Assembly: GCA_026724425.1 (NCBI GenBank)
Contig: JAIUCV010000018.1
Location: forward strand, 2,847,596 to 2,911,595
DNA: 64,000 nucleotides
Origin: Erythrophleum ivorense
Taxonomy: Eukaryota > Streptophyta > Magnoliopsida > Fabales > Fabaceae
Direction: 5' to 3'
Part shown: positions 13,205 to 24,465 of the stretch, one piece after another
How the letters are laid out: every line of letters starts with the position of its first letter
How positions within the stretch are numbered: the stretch's first letter is position 1
The notes under the pieces: generated by a model
Databases searched by the model: none
The model's input: only the letters and a program-made list of their open reading frames with translations
What the model was told of the DNA's origin: nothing
Position numbers and translations under genes: made by a program

Positions 13205-13885
13205 AATCTTGGCTAGTTCAACAATTGCGAGTGAACAATAATTTCTTTACTAGTTGCCATATTTTCTAACAAATTATAAGTAGCATCCACATTTAGCTTG
13301 TTTGTGATACCCTTATTAAATGCTGAATCAAGAATGGCTTTTTTATTTTCGAGAGCAACCTATTGTAAAAAGTTTGCACTTCCACCCATTTAGGAAATCC
13401 ATGGTTAGGGTACTTTTTCAATAGCTCCTTGAATCTCTTCTTGCTTCATCATCTTGTTGCATGAAAGAAGTGAAATTATTTCTTAGCTTTACTCATCTGA
13501 TTGGTGGAAAGAATCTAGCTCTGAATTTTATAACTAAATCATCCCAAGTGGTGATGGACCCATTCGGTAATGAGTTAAGCCACACCTTGGCTTTATCTCT
13601 TAGTGAAAGTGGGAAAAGCCTTAATCAGATTGCATCATTAGATACACTATTTTGCTTAAATGAGTTACATACCTCTAAAAAATTTAAGAGGTTAGTGTTA
13701 TGGTCTTCCATAGGTGAGCCACCAAACTGCCCTGCCATTTGAAAGCATCTGTAGTACCAATTGCTTCATTTCAAAATTGTTGGCTTGAATAACAGGTCTT
13801 TTTATGCTTGAATGGTACCCTTGCATGTATACTGTGGCAAAATCTTTTACTGTTCTGACACAATTTTCATCCTCATGCGCCATAT
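13205..13885 (-). pseudogene. Athila/Tat gag remnant
   Basis: The minus strand encodes a frameshifted Gag core (retrotransposon gag domain). Recognisable phrases in order are FEMKQLVLQMLSNG near 13745, then in another frame LNFLEVCNSFKQNSVSNDAI, LRLFPLSLRDKAKVWLNSLP, GSITTWDDLVIKFRARFFPP, YPNHGFPKWVEVQTFYN, and finally NVDATYNLLENMATSKE near 13225. These are diagnostic of the Athila/Tat group. At least two frameshifts and several stops break it. The likely N-terminus is MAHEDENCVR at 13883. The downstream part of gag is missing here and the protease part reappears at 1-888. Confidence 0.85.
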
Positions 13886-14164
13886 TTATAGTTGTTTCAG
13901 AAGTTTCAGATTCGTCTTCTATGGTTTGATTGGAAGCTTCTTCATATACTTCTTGAAATAATACAACCCTTAGACTTTCAATTTCTTGTATAAAAGGTCA
14001 TCCATACAAGGAATGTAGCCACTGCACAACATAACAAGAAAAGCAAATGAGAATAACTTAAGTAAAACTATATATAAAGCCTCAGTTCAAACTAATTATG
14101 CTAGTATTAATATTGACAGAAAAATATTTTGGCACACAAATCCCCGACAACGATGCTTAAAACT
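13886..14164 (-). other. 5' leader of the Athila/Tat element
   Basis: The sequence between the gag start and the LTR of the minus-strand element. It holds the primer-binding site at its far end and no gene. Confidence 0.55.
14141..14159 (-). other. Primer-binding site, tRNA-Asp-like
   Basis: On the minus strand, TAAGCATCGTTGTCGGGGA lies five bases inside the LTR end. It is a mutated form of the TGGCGCCGTTGCCGGGGA site that pairs with the 3' end of plant tRNA-Asp and is used by Athila-type elements. Confidence 0.65.
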
Positions 14165-15881
14165 TGTTACTTACGTGAAGTGTATATACAAGTATACGTA
14201 TCACAACATTAATATAATGATGAGAAAAGATCGTTCCCATGATCATTTGTTGTCAAAATTTGTTAAGTACCAAAATTCACACTCTAGCTTAAATTAAGCA
14301 AATCAATTTCAAAAAATTATATAACAAGAAATGATTAAAGATTATCTATTATGCAGAGTTCAACATTGATATTTGGATTTTTGAGTAGATAATAGCATCT
14401 AGGATTATTAATCCCTCTTATATTTCATAGCAATCTAATTCAACACTCCTTACCTTTACTCTTAATGGTGATACATGTTAGTCTAAGGCTCACTAGTTCC
14501 TATAAGTATTTTTCCAACTCTCATATAGGATTATGTAATTAATCTCATAATTTCTTATGAAATCAACCAAAAACAATTTGATAGCACAATACACAGCTAG
14601 ACTATGTAAGGTTAATGAGTATATTCCTATCTCATTAATTAAACCATCCACTTTCCCTAACAAGTTTCAAGCACTCATATAACTCAATTCCTGATCTAAT
14701 TTCACTTTTCCTTTTCCAAGTTCAAGTAAAAGTATCAAATCAATCTAATTGTTGGTTAAGCAATCAGAGAGCATGAAGCATAAAGTTGAATAAACATGTG
14801 TTCATCATTAATCACAAAATCAAAGTGAAAAATAACTACTAATCTATACAAGAATTCTTAATAATCCTAGATTAAGGAGTTTAACTATACATATTCATAA
14901 AAACCAACAACAAACTTAAGGCAAAGGTTAGCAACATTTGAATAAATAGAGGGAAAAGAAGAATGAAAGAGGAAACTAAGAATGGAAGCCTGACTTTGTG
15001 TCAATCTTCAATCTCTAGCATTCCTTTGCTTCAAGATGCTTTTCTTGCTTCTCCTCTACCTTTACACACCCAGAATAGACCTAAGATAACCTAGAATGAT
15101 GGCTCCTCTAGCTAAAATGACTATATGTAGTAAGAAACCCTCAAATTTTTTATAAAGAAAATGCTGCATTTTGTTATAACAAATCATGCCATGACTCAAA
15201 ATTCCACATTATGGTGAAATGAGACCTTGGAAGCATCTGCACCTCGACTTGCCTTCTTGTGTCAAGGAGAATTTTGCCATTGTATGCCTATAAAACACAT
15301 TGCCCTGCAATGCTTAAAGTTCTTGTCGCAGTGCATCTAGCCTCTACCTAACAAAGTGTCGTGACTTACAACATGCATCGCGACTTAAATTGTGCCTCAA
15401 TTCATGCCACAGTGCAAGATGTCCTCATTATGGTGCTCTTGCTCTCTATTTCACATTTTGCCATGGCTTACTTAGGATGCATCATGATGTAACCTGTCTT
15501 AGGCACTTGCCTTCATTTTCTTCTAGTTTAGCTATGGCTTAATGACTTTTGGCCATAGCGCATCTCCTAAATTAGTAATTATTGGTATTTTGAAGCCTCT
15601 TAGACATGAAGAACTTCATCAATCCTATTATAAATATGCTTTTGACTCCATTTTTCTTTTAATTACACCTTACAATAAAAGCAAAGTGTGATTAATTGTC
15701 AATATACTCAAAATTAAAACAAAACTTGTCATTTAAATGATAAAAGTTAACTATGGTGCTATTCATTCTAAGTGTGCTTATTTTATCTATAAAAAGTATT
15801 ATTTACTATGTAATCAAAGGATTAAACACATATTTACCAAAAGAAAATATGTAGAATAACATGAATGACAAGGAGTTATCA
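14165..15881 (-). mobile_element. 5' LTR of the minus-strand Athila/Tat element
   Basis: Read on the minus strand it begins TGATAACTCCTTGTC at 15881 and ends CGTAAGTAACA at 14165, followed by the primer-binding site and gag leader. Length is 1717 bp. The start closely resembles the LTR at 21721 (TGATAACTCCCT). The sequence right of 15881 is a copia remnant, so the element inserted into that older copia. Its 3' LTR and right-hand target copy would lie beyond the left edge of the window. Confidence 0.8.
15150..15570. repeat. Degenerate dyad array in LTR 14165-15881
   Basis: Short GC-rich dyads stand out in AT-rich surroundings at a spacing of about 30-60 bp: GCCATGGC near 15461, TCGCGACT near 15387, and GGCCATAGCGC near 15553. 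They resemble eroded versions of the arrays in the other LTRs. Confidence 0.45.
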
Positions 15882-16632
15882 ATTTTGTAACTTCACCAAC
15901 TAGCGGTTAATTCTCTAACTAAAAATTTAAAACCCATGCATTTAAGATATGCTAAGTGCATAGACATTTTAAGATCTTTTGATCTCCTAAAGTAGTGGAA
16001 GTTACATGTATACATTTTATATTTATAGGATGATTTTATGGACATCATTCACCTTCATTACACTTAATTGGTGTAATTTGTTATTGCATCCATGTGATGT
16101 GTTTATTGATGATTATCATTATATTAACACTTTGCTTATGTAAATATTCAATACATCATCTATCTTAAGAGATGGTGTTTATATTAAGCATGACCATTGC
16201 ATTTGTTATAATATGTCTCTGTTAACACTATGGTATTTTCAAGATAAAGTTATTTGAGATATACAGGCTTATTTTAAACCAAGTAATTTCTCTTTCCAGT
16301 TGAGTATAAAGGATATTGAGAAATCATATAAAAGAGTAATAAAAAAATAGTACATTGTTGATCACTTTCAAGAAATATTTCTTACCACACTTTAAAGATT
16401 AATGATCCATGTTAGTATGATTTCTGATATTTGTGACAATGGATTAAAGGGCATATGATTGCTATTATCCCATATTAATGATTATATTAGACTAGATTAT
16501 GTTTATTATGTTATCTTAATACCAACTTTTTTTAAATGTGTAGATAACGTTTTTGTTGTTTTGTCAACTTGAGAGACATTTTACAAAATGAATTTATTTA
16601 AAACAAAATTTAATGTAGCCTAAGTGGAAGAA
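15882..16632 (+). pseudogene. Ty1/copia 3' end remnant
   Basis: The sequence upstream of the copia LTR. A short decayed reading near 15892-15990 (NSLTKNLKPMHLRYAKCID, then a stop) is compatible with the C-terminal tail of a copia RNase H, where relatives have a D-P-L-T-K motif. The remaining 600 bp is noncoding and ends CTAAGTGGAAGAA, a polypurine-tract-like stretch directly before the LTR start TGTTAGAAA. The left part was cut off by insertion of the Athila/Tat element at 15881. Confidence 0.55.
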
Positions 16633-17066
16633 TGTTAGAAAAATTTTATATTTGGGCCCTTATTAATTGTTTTATTTTTACTTTCTAAAATATAGGTTGG
16701 CTAATGGTTTATTGAGACATTTATGCCCAAGATTGTTTACAATAATCTCATGATAATTAGGCCCAACACACATTTAAATTTAAGTCAAGTTAGCTATTAA
16801 AGTTTAGGTTATTAGGTTTTACTAAAACCCATAATGAATGGTATAATAAGATATTATTTAAGTTAGGGATAGGTTCCCTCTCTAACTTTAATTTTAGTGA
16901 GCTTCTTCATTAAAGCTACTATCACATCTAGAGTCATAAAGAGGAAGATCTAACTATATTTGACCTTGTAGCTATAAAGAAATTAGGTGTGTTTTTCAAA
17001 GAAATCCTTAACAATTTATATATTTAGTATTCTAAACATTATGCTCTAGATCTATAATTTTACTAT

Positions 17067-18282
17067 TGTTGTGATGGTTCTACAAGTATACAAGTTGCAT
17101 AAGGAATAAACTAATCAATATAGTATTGTTCCACCAAGAAAGGGATTCAATTACTAATTATCAAAATTAATCCTATTATCTAAATTATCAAATTAGAGTT
17201 AAAACTAATAAAAATAAAGTTAAAGCAAAAAGATTCACTTTTGCTAATTGTATATGAATATAAAGGCTCTAAAATATAAAATCCTTGATTTACTTTCTTA
17301 AGCATCATCTAGAATAGCTTTTACAACTAGATTCAATTAAATTAATGGCAATCCCACTAATGTGAGTGAAATTCTCTTTCAAGATAAGTCATTGTGCTCA
17401 TACCAAACTTATATCAACTCTTTTAATCATAAACATAGTGCAAACCCATTGCATATAAATTCATGCAACATAATATTTATAAACAACTTGAATGTAATTA
17501 TATATTTACAAAATTACTATATGAGTCTATTACTTTGGTGATGTACATTATAATCAATTTTTTGATCCTCTCGCAATATATTAGACAAATAATGGCTAGC
17601 CTTCATGAATATTACAAAAGAGTAATAAATTAATTCAATAGAAATCACCATAAGGGTAATTTGAAGTTAGCTTAATCAGTAGATAGGTTGATTTAAACTC
17701 TAGAAAAAAAAATCTAGCTACATATAATGGGAATCAACAATAAAAGAATAATTAATGAAAGCATATCCATAATAAAAAACCAAATAGCAAAGTAAAGAGA
17801 AAACAAATTAGCTAAAGTCAATGATCTGTTAGTAAGAATTTCAAATCCCCTTTTGTATTAAGTAGATCTTTAAAGTTCTCCTGCAACATGTTCTTTGCAT
17901 CCACTTCGAGTCTCTTCTAGGCTTCCTCTGTTTAATATTCAAAGCGACACCATAAAAACCCTAATTTTAGTCAAACACAGGTAGTTCATGTTGACATCAC
18001 CCATTTAAACTACTTTCCCATGTAAGTCTATGCGGCTAGCTTGTGTAAGTCTCTAATTTGCTTAGAAAGCCCTCTTTCACATGTATGTGCTTGCCAACAT
18101 GGTAAGAATATGTTCGTTGCTTAAAATGCCTAATTTCCTGTTAATTCTATCATGCTTTCCCACATCCAATTATTCCTAATTAAATTAAAAATAAGATACA
18201 TAAAAATTGTAGAATTTGTACTCTATTACTTGATTTAATCTTAAGAAAAGCATATATATATATATATATTTAACACTCATCA
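17067..18282 (-). mobile_element. Solo LTR, Athila/Tat-type
   Basis: Minus-strand start TGATGAGTGTTAAATA at 18282, end CCATCACAACA at 17067; 1216 bp. The flanking pentamers ACTAT (17062-17066) and ATTAT (18283-18287) are a target duplication with one mismatch. Excising the insert restores the copia LTR sequence as judged from its inverted partner. Near 17090-17150 the motif GGTGGAACAATACTATATTG, read on the minus strand, resembles the end region of the LTR at 14165. Confidence 0.75.
18252..18269. repeat. (AT)n microsatellite
   Basis: An uninterrupted AT dinucleotide run near the start of the solo LTR 17067-18282. Confidence 0.9.
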
Positions 18283-18324
18283 ATTATACAATTTATCCAT
18301 GATTTTTGGTATAACATTTTAATA

Positions 18325-18370
18325 TTTAGACCTTTGAGTCTCAAGATTGAAACCTAGCTATGATACCAAA
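18325..18370 (-). other. Copia internal stub with primer-binding site
   Basis: Read on the minus strand, the bases next to the LTR end are TTTGGTATCATAGC (PBS core 18357-18368). This is one base from the TGGTATCAGAGC site for initiator tRNA-Met used by many copia elements. Only 46 bp of internal sequence remains before it meets the end of the opposite-facing copia LTR. Confidence 0.7.
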
Positions 18371-18852
18371 TGTTAAAGTATTATACTAAAAATCATGGAT
18401 AAATAGTATAATAAAATTACAAATGTAATGCATAATATTTGGAACACTAAATATATAATTGTTTAAATATTTGTTTGAAGAGCACACCTAATTTCTCTAT
18501 AGTAGCAAAGTCAAATCTAGCTAGATCGCTCTCTCTATAACTATAGAGATAATAGTGACTTTAATGTGGAAGCTTAACAAAATTGAGGTTAAAGAGTAGA
18601 CCTAGCTTTTGCCTTAAATAGTATCTCATTGGTCCCTCCCATTACAAGTTTTAGTAAAATCTAATAGCATATACTTTTAACCACTAACTAAACTTAAGTT
18701 TAAACACATGTTTGGCCCAATTATCATATGATCATTTTAAACAATTTAGGCCTAAACATCTTTATAAACCATTAGTAAATCTGCATTTAAAAAAAAAATT
18801 ATAAAATCAATGTGAACCCATATAAATATAAAATTGTCCCACAAAACTAACG
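18371..18852 (-). mobile_element. Ty1/copia 5' LTR, inverted
   Basis: A 482-bp LTR on the minus strand that aligns to the plus LTR starting at 16633. Shared blocks include GATTTTACTAAAAC and AGAAATTAGGTGTG. Its terminus next to the primer-binding site is CTTTAACA; its outer end has decayed from TGTTAG to CGTTAG. Confidence 0.75.
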
Positions 18853-21399
18853 TTTAAAATCATACAACAAGAAAAGATTGACAAAGATAAAAATGACAAT
18901 AAAGGTGAAGAAGGTTGGAGATCTTCCAAGCTTGTCAAGATGGCTCAATCCAAAAAAATTTCTCTAAGGAGGAGAAGAATTTTTCAATCCTTAGAGGAAG
19001 AAAAGGTGCTTTAATATGACAAAGGCTTTCCTAGTGGAAAGTGGAGATGATTTCAACAAAGAAGAAACCACTAAAGAAGCCTAAAGCTTACGCTCAAACA
19101 AAGCACTAAAAGTAAATGGTAGTAAAAAAATGAAGATAGCTAAAACAAAACTTAGGAATGCTAAGCGCTTCAGAACAATGAGTAGAAAGTTATGATTTAT
19201 GGGGCATAGGAAATTTGTGAAGTGCTTCCTTAAAGCATTGATATGTCCTAAAAGGTGGCCATATTAGTATTAGATATGCATCCAATATTGATATGCATAT
19301 TTGATATGTTTTAAAACATTTCAAAATATGCAAAAATAGCTCAACTTGAATTTGCACATTTTTTTAAGTTTGAAATGTTGTTTAAGATTCAATTCTCTTT
19401 TATGTTCTTTACTATTTAATGTGTTAATTTATTGAAGATATATATTTATACACACACAATGATTGGACTTTTTTCTTAGGTTTAATATTTTTTTATACAA
19501 ATGAAGGTTAAATTCAAACTTTAAAATTTGAAAATATTGAACCTTAGATCTATGATATTTCTATTTAGGCCAAAGTCATACCAAAATAAGAAGTAAGAAA
19601 AATGAGTCCTCATCATGTTTGATCTTAGGCTTAATTTTTCTATTTGATTTTACCTTTTCTTCTTTGGATTCCCTTACCTTCAGTCTCTCATCTTCCATTC
19701 CTTTCTTTCTCACCTCAAACACTCTCATGGTCTCTACTACTTCTTTCTTCTTTCTACTTTCTACTTTCTGCCTTGCCATAGCCGAGTCTAAATCTAACTA
19801 CAATCATATCCCTAGTTTAGAACTTTGTGGACAAGGATAGTAAGATGAGTGTGTTGGGCTATCAAATGCCAACATGACACGAGGTTGTCCAACTCAATGA
19901 TTTCAGGTGACAGGTCATGGGTCTATTACTTTAATCAACTATAAACGTACAATGTTATCATAGACTTAAAATGTGGGGAACCAAAGTTTAAATGTTTTCA
20001 AAGTATACAATTGATTTGGGAAAAGAAAGTTACAAGGAGCTATAGAAAAATAGAGGTTTCTATGATGTCTAAATGCCAAAATGAAATGTAAAGGGTGTAG
20101 AAACCCATTAAAAGGAGATAAACAACCTAGACTTTGATATCTAGTACTAAAAGTTTAAATTGGTGAGGACTATTTTAATTCAAAAATTTAAATTGAAAAT
20201 ATATAACATATCTTTATGCACAAAAGTCATTTAAATTGAATATGTGAATAAAATACTAGTCTTTCCATATTTTGATATCTAGTCCTAAAAGTTTAAACCC
20301 ATAAATATATATATTGATAATTAAGTTACCTATGGTAGTATTTATGTTTCGCTTCATTTTTTTAGGTAGTTGTTGTAGCCTGATAAATGGCATTATGATA
20401 GATAATGAATTGGCAATAGACCCTCATAAGTTGTTTGGTGTGGGGATTTCTTCAGGTTTTTTAGAAAATTTTGTTTAAGAAATTTTTCCTAGGATTTTTA
20501 ATTTCCATTTATATTCATTTATGAATTAATCCCACTTATAAAAATGGGATTTTAAGATTCCTAAAGAGTTATATTACTTGATCACTCACCTACCCATGGA
20601 TGAAATGATAGATTAATTACAAAGTTGAATGACAATGTGATGGGGTCATATTATGAATATAGCTCTAGTGAGAATGATATTAGTTGTTTGTTTAATGATT
20701 GGCCTCAACATTCATGGCCATAGAGAATATTAGTTGAAGAATGTTGGAATAGAAGTGGTTGAAGGAGGTGATATATTAGCCAAATTGATTTTCTATTGCA
20801 CAACTTTATGTTGCACATTTTGAGAACCATGGAAAAAAAAGGTAAATAAATAATGTGAGATAACCCTGTTAGGAGAGGCAAGATTACTGCTCATCTAAGA
20901 ATTTGAATGCATGATATTAGTGATTAATGTGTGCTTTATGTTTGTAACATGGCTGGATAGAGTTTTAGTTAAAAGCTAAGTAGATTTTCATTGAGATACC
21001 AAACACATTACTTTTTAATTGCCTAAGTATCTAATTCACGGGTTTAAGTTGTTTGAGTAATTAATTCTATAGGATAAATTAAGACTTAACAAACTAAACA
21101 CAACCTATGCTTTTTCCTTTTCTCATACATATAAATAAGTTATCCAATGATCAAAAAAGGATTAGGTATAGGAAATTTTTTTTCTTTCCTATTACATATA
21201 ATTCAAACCATTATAATCATATAAGAACTTTCTATGATTAACAACTTTCTCTTTGTTAAGGACTTTTTCGACAAACATTAATCATATTTGGTATTTGTAG
21301 GAATTGTAGAGCATATAAACATCAAAATCATAATTATTATTAGTCTTGAAGTAATCTAAGAAGTGGCGTTGAGTTGAATTTCTAAAATAATTTTTCTCT
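18853..21399. other. AT-rich sequence, nothing recognised
   Basis: About 2.5 kb with no long open frame and no terminal repeats or motifs I can assign. Short frames near 19576-19840 overlap on both strands in low-complexity K/E- or S/F-rich readings and look like chance. It could be old unidentifiable transposon sequence or intergenic DNA. Confidence 0.5.
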
Positions 21400-21720
21400 T
21401 TTTGAAAAATATGATTCTTTCAATAGTCGTTAGGTTCCTTAGTTTCTAAATTCATACTCTTTAAGAAACCACTTTATATAGGAATTTAAAGAAAGTAAGG
21501 AAGAGAGAAAGTATACAACCAATTTATCTTAGTTCATACCAAAATTTCTTATGTCCAATCCTTAAGTATAAAGCAAGGTATTTTTTTATCATAAGCAATC
21601 ATCAGGGATGTAAGATAACCTAAAAACACAGGTTCAGCTTCTTAGCTTTTAGTATCTACTCTTAAGGTAACTTCACAATGATCAACTCTTGGCTTTTACA
21701 ACTTTTTCTTACTCCACTAG
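21400..21720. repeat. 321-bp direct duplication, left copy
   Basis: Starts at TTTTGAAAAATATG and ends at CTCCACTAG, immediately before the LTR start TGATAACTCC. By eye it is identical to 23129-23449 except for one base (TATATAGG versus TATACAGG). Confidence 0.95.
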
Positions 21721-23126
21721 TGATAACTCCCTAATTTATGATATAAAATGATTATATTTGAGATAAAAATTAGGGAGTCAAATGCTTTCTTCTTGATTAA
21801 TAGAGTTAAAATGGATTCAATCAATCAAAATAAAGAAAGTATTTTATTATGTTTTCTTTAGCAGTTTGAGCCTCACTTTTTAATTGATTTCAATTTCAGG
21901 AAAGATAAAAGAAGAAAGAAAGGATTGAGAAAAGAGAAGGAAGCTGAGAAGTGAGAAAGTACAAGTGGATCAAGCACTCTCGCTACAGCGAGGATGGAAT
22001 TCGCTATGGCGAAAACACACTTTCGCTATAGCGAAGGAGGTACTTCACCACGGCGAAGTCGCGAAGCATACAAATTCCAGGAAGAAGCTCGCCATAGCGT
22101 AGCAGTGGCGAAGAATGAAGGAATCTGAGAACTCTAAGAGATCTCGCTATAGCGAGAGGCACTCCTCGCCATAGCGAGATCGGACCCTGAAACGCACAGT
22201 TTTATTTATCAAGCTATAGAAGACGGGAAGAATTAGGGTTTTGATTCATTAAGCAATTGGAGCGAGTTCTGGCTGACTAGGAGTGAAGAAAACACATCCA
22301 AGGTGTTGGAGAGCTTCAATTTGATCGGGGAATTCATCGATTCTAGTGATTTCTCCTCCGATTAGGTGTTTCTACTCCATCTCCTCTCTTAGTTGATGAC
22401 ATTAAACATGTTTGCTGAACTTGTCTGTGGAATTCAAGCCATGAGCGGCTAGATTTTGTAACCCTTAGGGATTTTATGAACCTTTTATCTGTAGAGATTA
22501 TTTTCCCTTGTTGATTCTGCAGTTTATTGAGAATAGTATTGTTTAATCTGAATTATATTTCATTCTATTGGGTGGCCTCCTTTAGTTTGATTGTGGATTG
22601 AGTGATTAACCTTTGATGGAAGGAATTTGCTTATAGACCATTGGTTAAACAACTTAGGATTGGATATAATCTGATTTGCACTTGAGATAGAAATATCTTC
22701 AAGGGCCCTAGGTAGTCAAAAGAAGGTCTGCACGTAATAAAGTATTAACCTCTCCTTGAGACATCAAGCGTGAGTGGGTATAAGGGTTCAATTGGATCGA
22801 AAGACAATTGCACCTACTTTAACCTTGACTATAAAATTTGAATTAAGCTGTTTAATTAAAAAGGAAATAATTGACATTCGATAAAAAGGGGATTAAAATT
22901 CTTAAGGTGTTTTTGATTGCATAATTCCAATACAACTATCGTTTATTATTTGTTTTTGCATCTTTCTCATAAATCCATTTAAAATTTGATAGTTTAACTA
23001 AAATGAACATGAGAACTCTAATGCCTAATTGTAATTTGTATTGATTCTCTGAGGGAACGACCTTGATTCATCACGTACTACGATTGCGACCCGTACACTT
23101 GCGGTGTCATAATTTAGTGAGCATCA
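21721..23126 (+). mobile_element. Isolated Athila/Tat-type LTR
   Basis: Begins TGATAACTCCCTAATT and ends AGTGAGCATCA, about 1.4 kb. Near the end, CTCTGAGGGAACGACC followed by CGACCCGTACACTTGCGG is the conserved terminal segment of this LTR class. The next bases AGTTTT match the start of an Athila/Tat internal region (relatives read AAGTTTTTGGCGCC) but stop there, where a second copy of the upstream flank begins. It is therefore a 5' LTR cut six bases or fewer into the internal region, not an ordinary solo LTR. It carries a strong dyad-repeat array. Confidence 0.85.
21978..22180. repeat. Dyad-repeat array in Athila/Tat LTR 21721-23126
   Basis: CTCGCTACAGCGAG at 21978, TTCGCTATGGCGAA near 21999, TTCGCTATAGCGAA near 22022, a perfect CTCGCTATAGCGAG at 22143-22156 and CTCGCCATAGCGAG at 22165. 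This is the same motif as in Tekay family A LTRs although the two LTRs are otherwise unrelated. Confidence 0.9.
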
Positions 23127-23128
23127 AG

Positions 23129-23449
23129 TTTTGAAAAATATGATTCTTTCAATAGTCGTTAGGTTCCTTAGTTTCTAAATTCATACTCTTTAAGAAACCA
23201 CTTTATACAGGAATTTAAAGAAAGTAAGGAAGAGAGAAAGTATACAACCAATTTATCTTAGTTCATACCAAAATTTCTTATGTCCAATCCTTAAGTATAA
23301 AGCAAGGTATTTTTTTATCATAAGCAATCATCAGGGATGTAAGATAACCTAAAAACACAGGTTCAGCTTCTTAGCTTTTAGTATCTACTCTTAAGGTAAC
23401 TTCACAATGATCAACTCTTGGCTTTTACAACTTTTTCTTACTCCACTAG
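23129..23449. repeat. 321-bp direct duplication, right copy
   Basis: Second copy of 21400-21720. The ACTAG at its end precedes GCATTTCCC, which looks like the undisturbed sequence right of the insertion point. Confidence 0.95.
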
Positions 23450-24045
23450 GCATTTCCCAAGCTTCCTAGAAACTTTAGATACAAGGTAACCTCACAAGTT
23501 TAACACTCAAGTTTTATAGCCTTTCTCTCTCTAGGATTTTGTCACAATGCACCTAGAGATTTAGGGTAGAGATATGAATATAGGTTAAGCTTATAGACTC
23601 ATTAAGAGTTCTCTTAAATACAGAGCTAACTCACACAGAGCAAAATACAAAATTAAGCGTAGCAAATATGACACTTCAAAATGATATGCATTCAGCATTC
23701 TTTATCTTATTCTTGTCTAATTCAATATTCAAATAGTCTTCTTTAAATAGTTCAACCTTTAACGTATAAACATCAAATAGCAATATTCTTTATTAATTGC
23801 ATAGGTTAACTCTTATATCTAAGGATCTTCATCTTGAATGCTTCAAATCAACCAATGACGATATCAACAACTTCTTATCTTTTTCAAGGATCTTTAATGT
23901 GAAAATTGTTGACTTTGTTAAATATACATGGTCTAGAAGCTAAAGACTTGAGTCATTCTTCATTTATACATTTTCATCTCTGCTTCCTCAAACAACATTT
24001 TTCCATTTATAACTTCCAAAATTTTCCATTTTAGTCCACCAATGT
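23450..24045. other. AT-rich sequence, nothing recognised
   Basis: No open frame or element end identified. It continues on the other side of the solo LTR at 26704-26839, where the only notable feature is a small dyad, GGCCAATATAGGCC. Confidence 0.5.
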
Positions 24046-24143
24046 TGTAACAACCAGAAAAAGAAAAGAAAAGAAAAGAGAAAAGAAAAGGGAAAGAAAA
24101 GAAAAGCTGAAAATTTTCGAAGGTTTAAAATTTTCAGAGTCTG

Positions 24144-24308
24144 CTAGCTACAGCCTAGCTATAGCAAAAATGCTTCTAGCTATAGCGAGTGCGGGCATCC
24201 CATACAAAATCCAAGGAGTAGCTCGCCGTAGCGAGAGTTATAGCGAAGGCAGAGGTCTGGGACTTACACGAGCTCGCCGTAGCGAGGGTTATGGCTCGCT
24301 ATAGAGAG
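24144..24308. repeat. Dyad-repeat array in solo LTR 24046-26703
   Basis: Copies include CTCGCCGTAGCGAG near 24221 and again near 24273, with more decayed copies (TAGCTATAGCGAG, CTCGCTATAGAGAG) around them. Confidence 0.85.
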
Positions 24309-24465
24309 GGTGAGTCCGGAAAAGCGTGAAAAGAGAGATTTTGACTTTTTAAAAGCTTCCAAACTTTTCTTTCTCTTAGAACTGACCTAAGCTTCGACCA
24401 AGGAGAGAGAAAAGAGCTGTGGAGAGAGAGAGAGACCTAGAGAAGCAAGGAGACCAAGCAAAGAG

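Larger units (their letters stand above)
16633..18324 (+). mobile_element. Ty1/copia 3' LTR, split by a solo LTR
   Basis: Begins TGTTAGAAAAATTTT after a purine tract, a very common copia LTR start. The LTR runs to 17066 and resumes at 18288 after the nested solo LTR, ending near 18324 (TTTTAATA). It totals about 470 bp. It aligns along its whole length with the inverted LTR at 18371-18852, which confirms both. Confidence 0.75.

Noticed and set aside
13461..13742. A 93-residue plus-strand open frame
   Set aside because: The minus strand of this stretch encodes the recognisable Athila/Tat Gag; the plus frame is its shadow.
19576..19840. Overlapping open frames on both strands (K/E-rich and S/F-rich)
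   Set aside because: Low complexity, mirror-image composition, no homology I recognise and no gene-like context.
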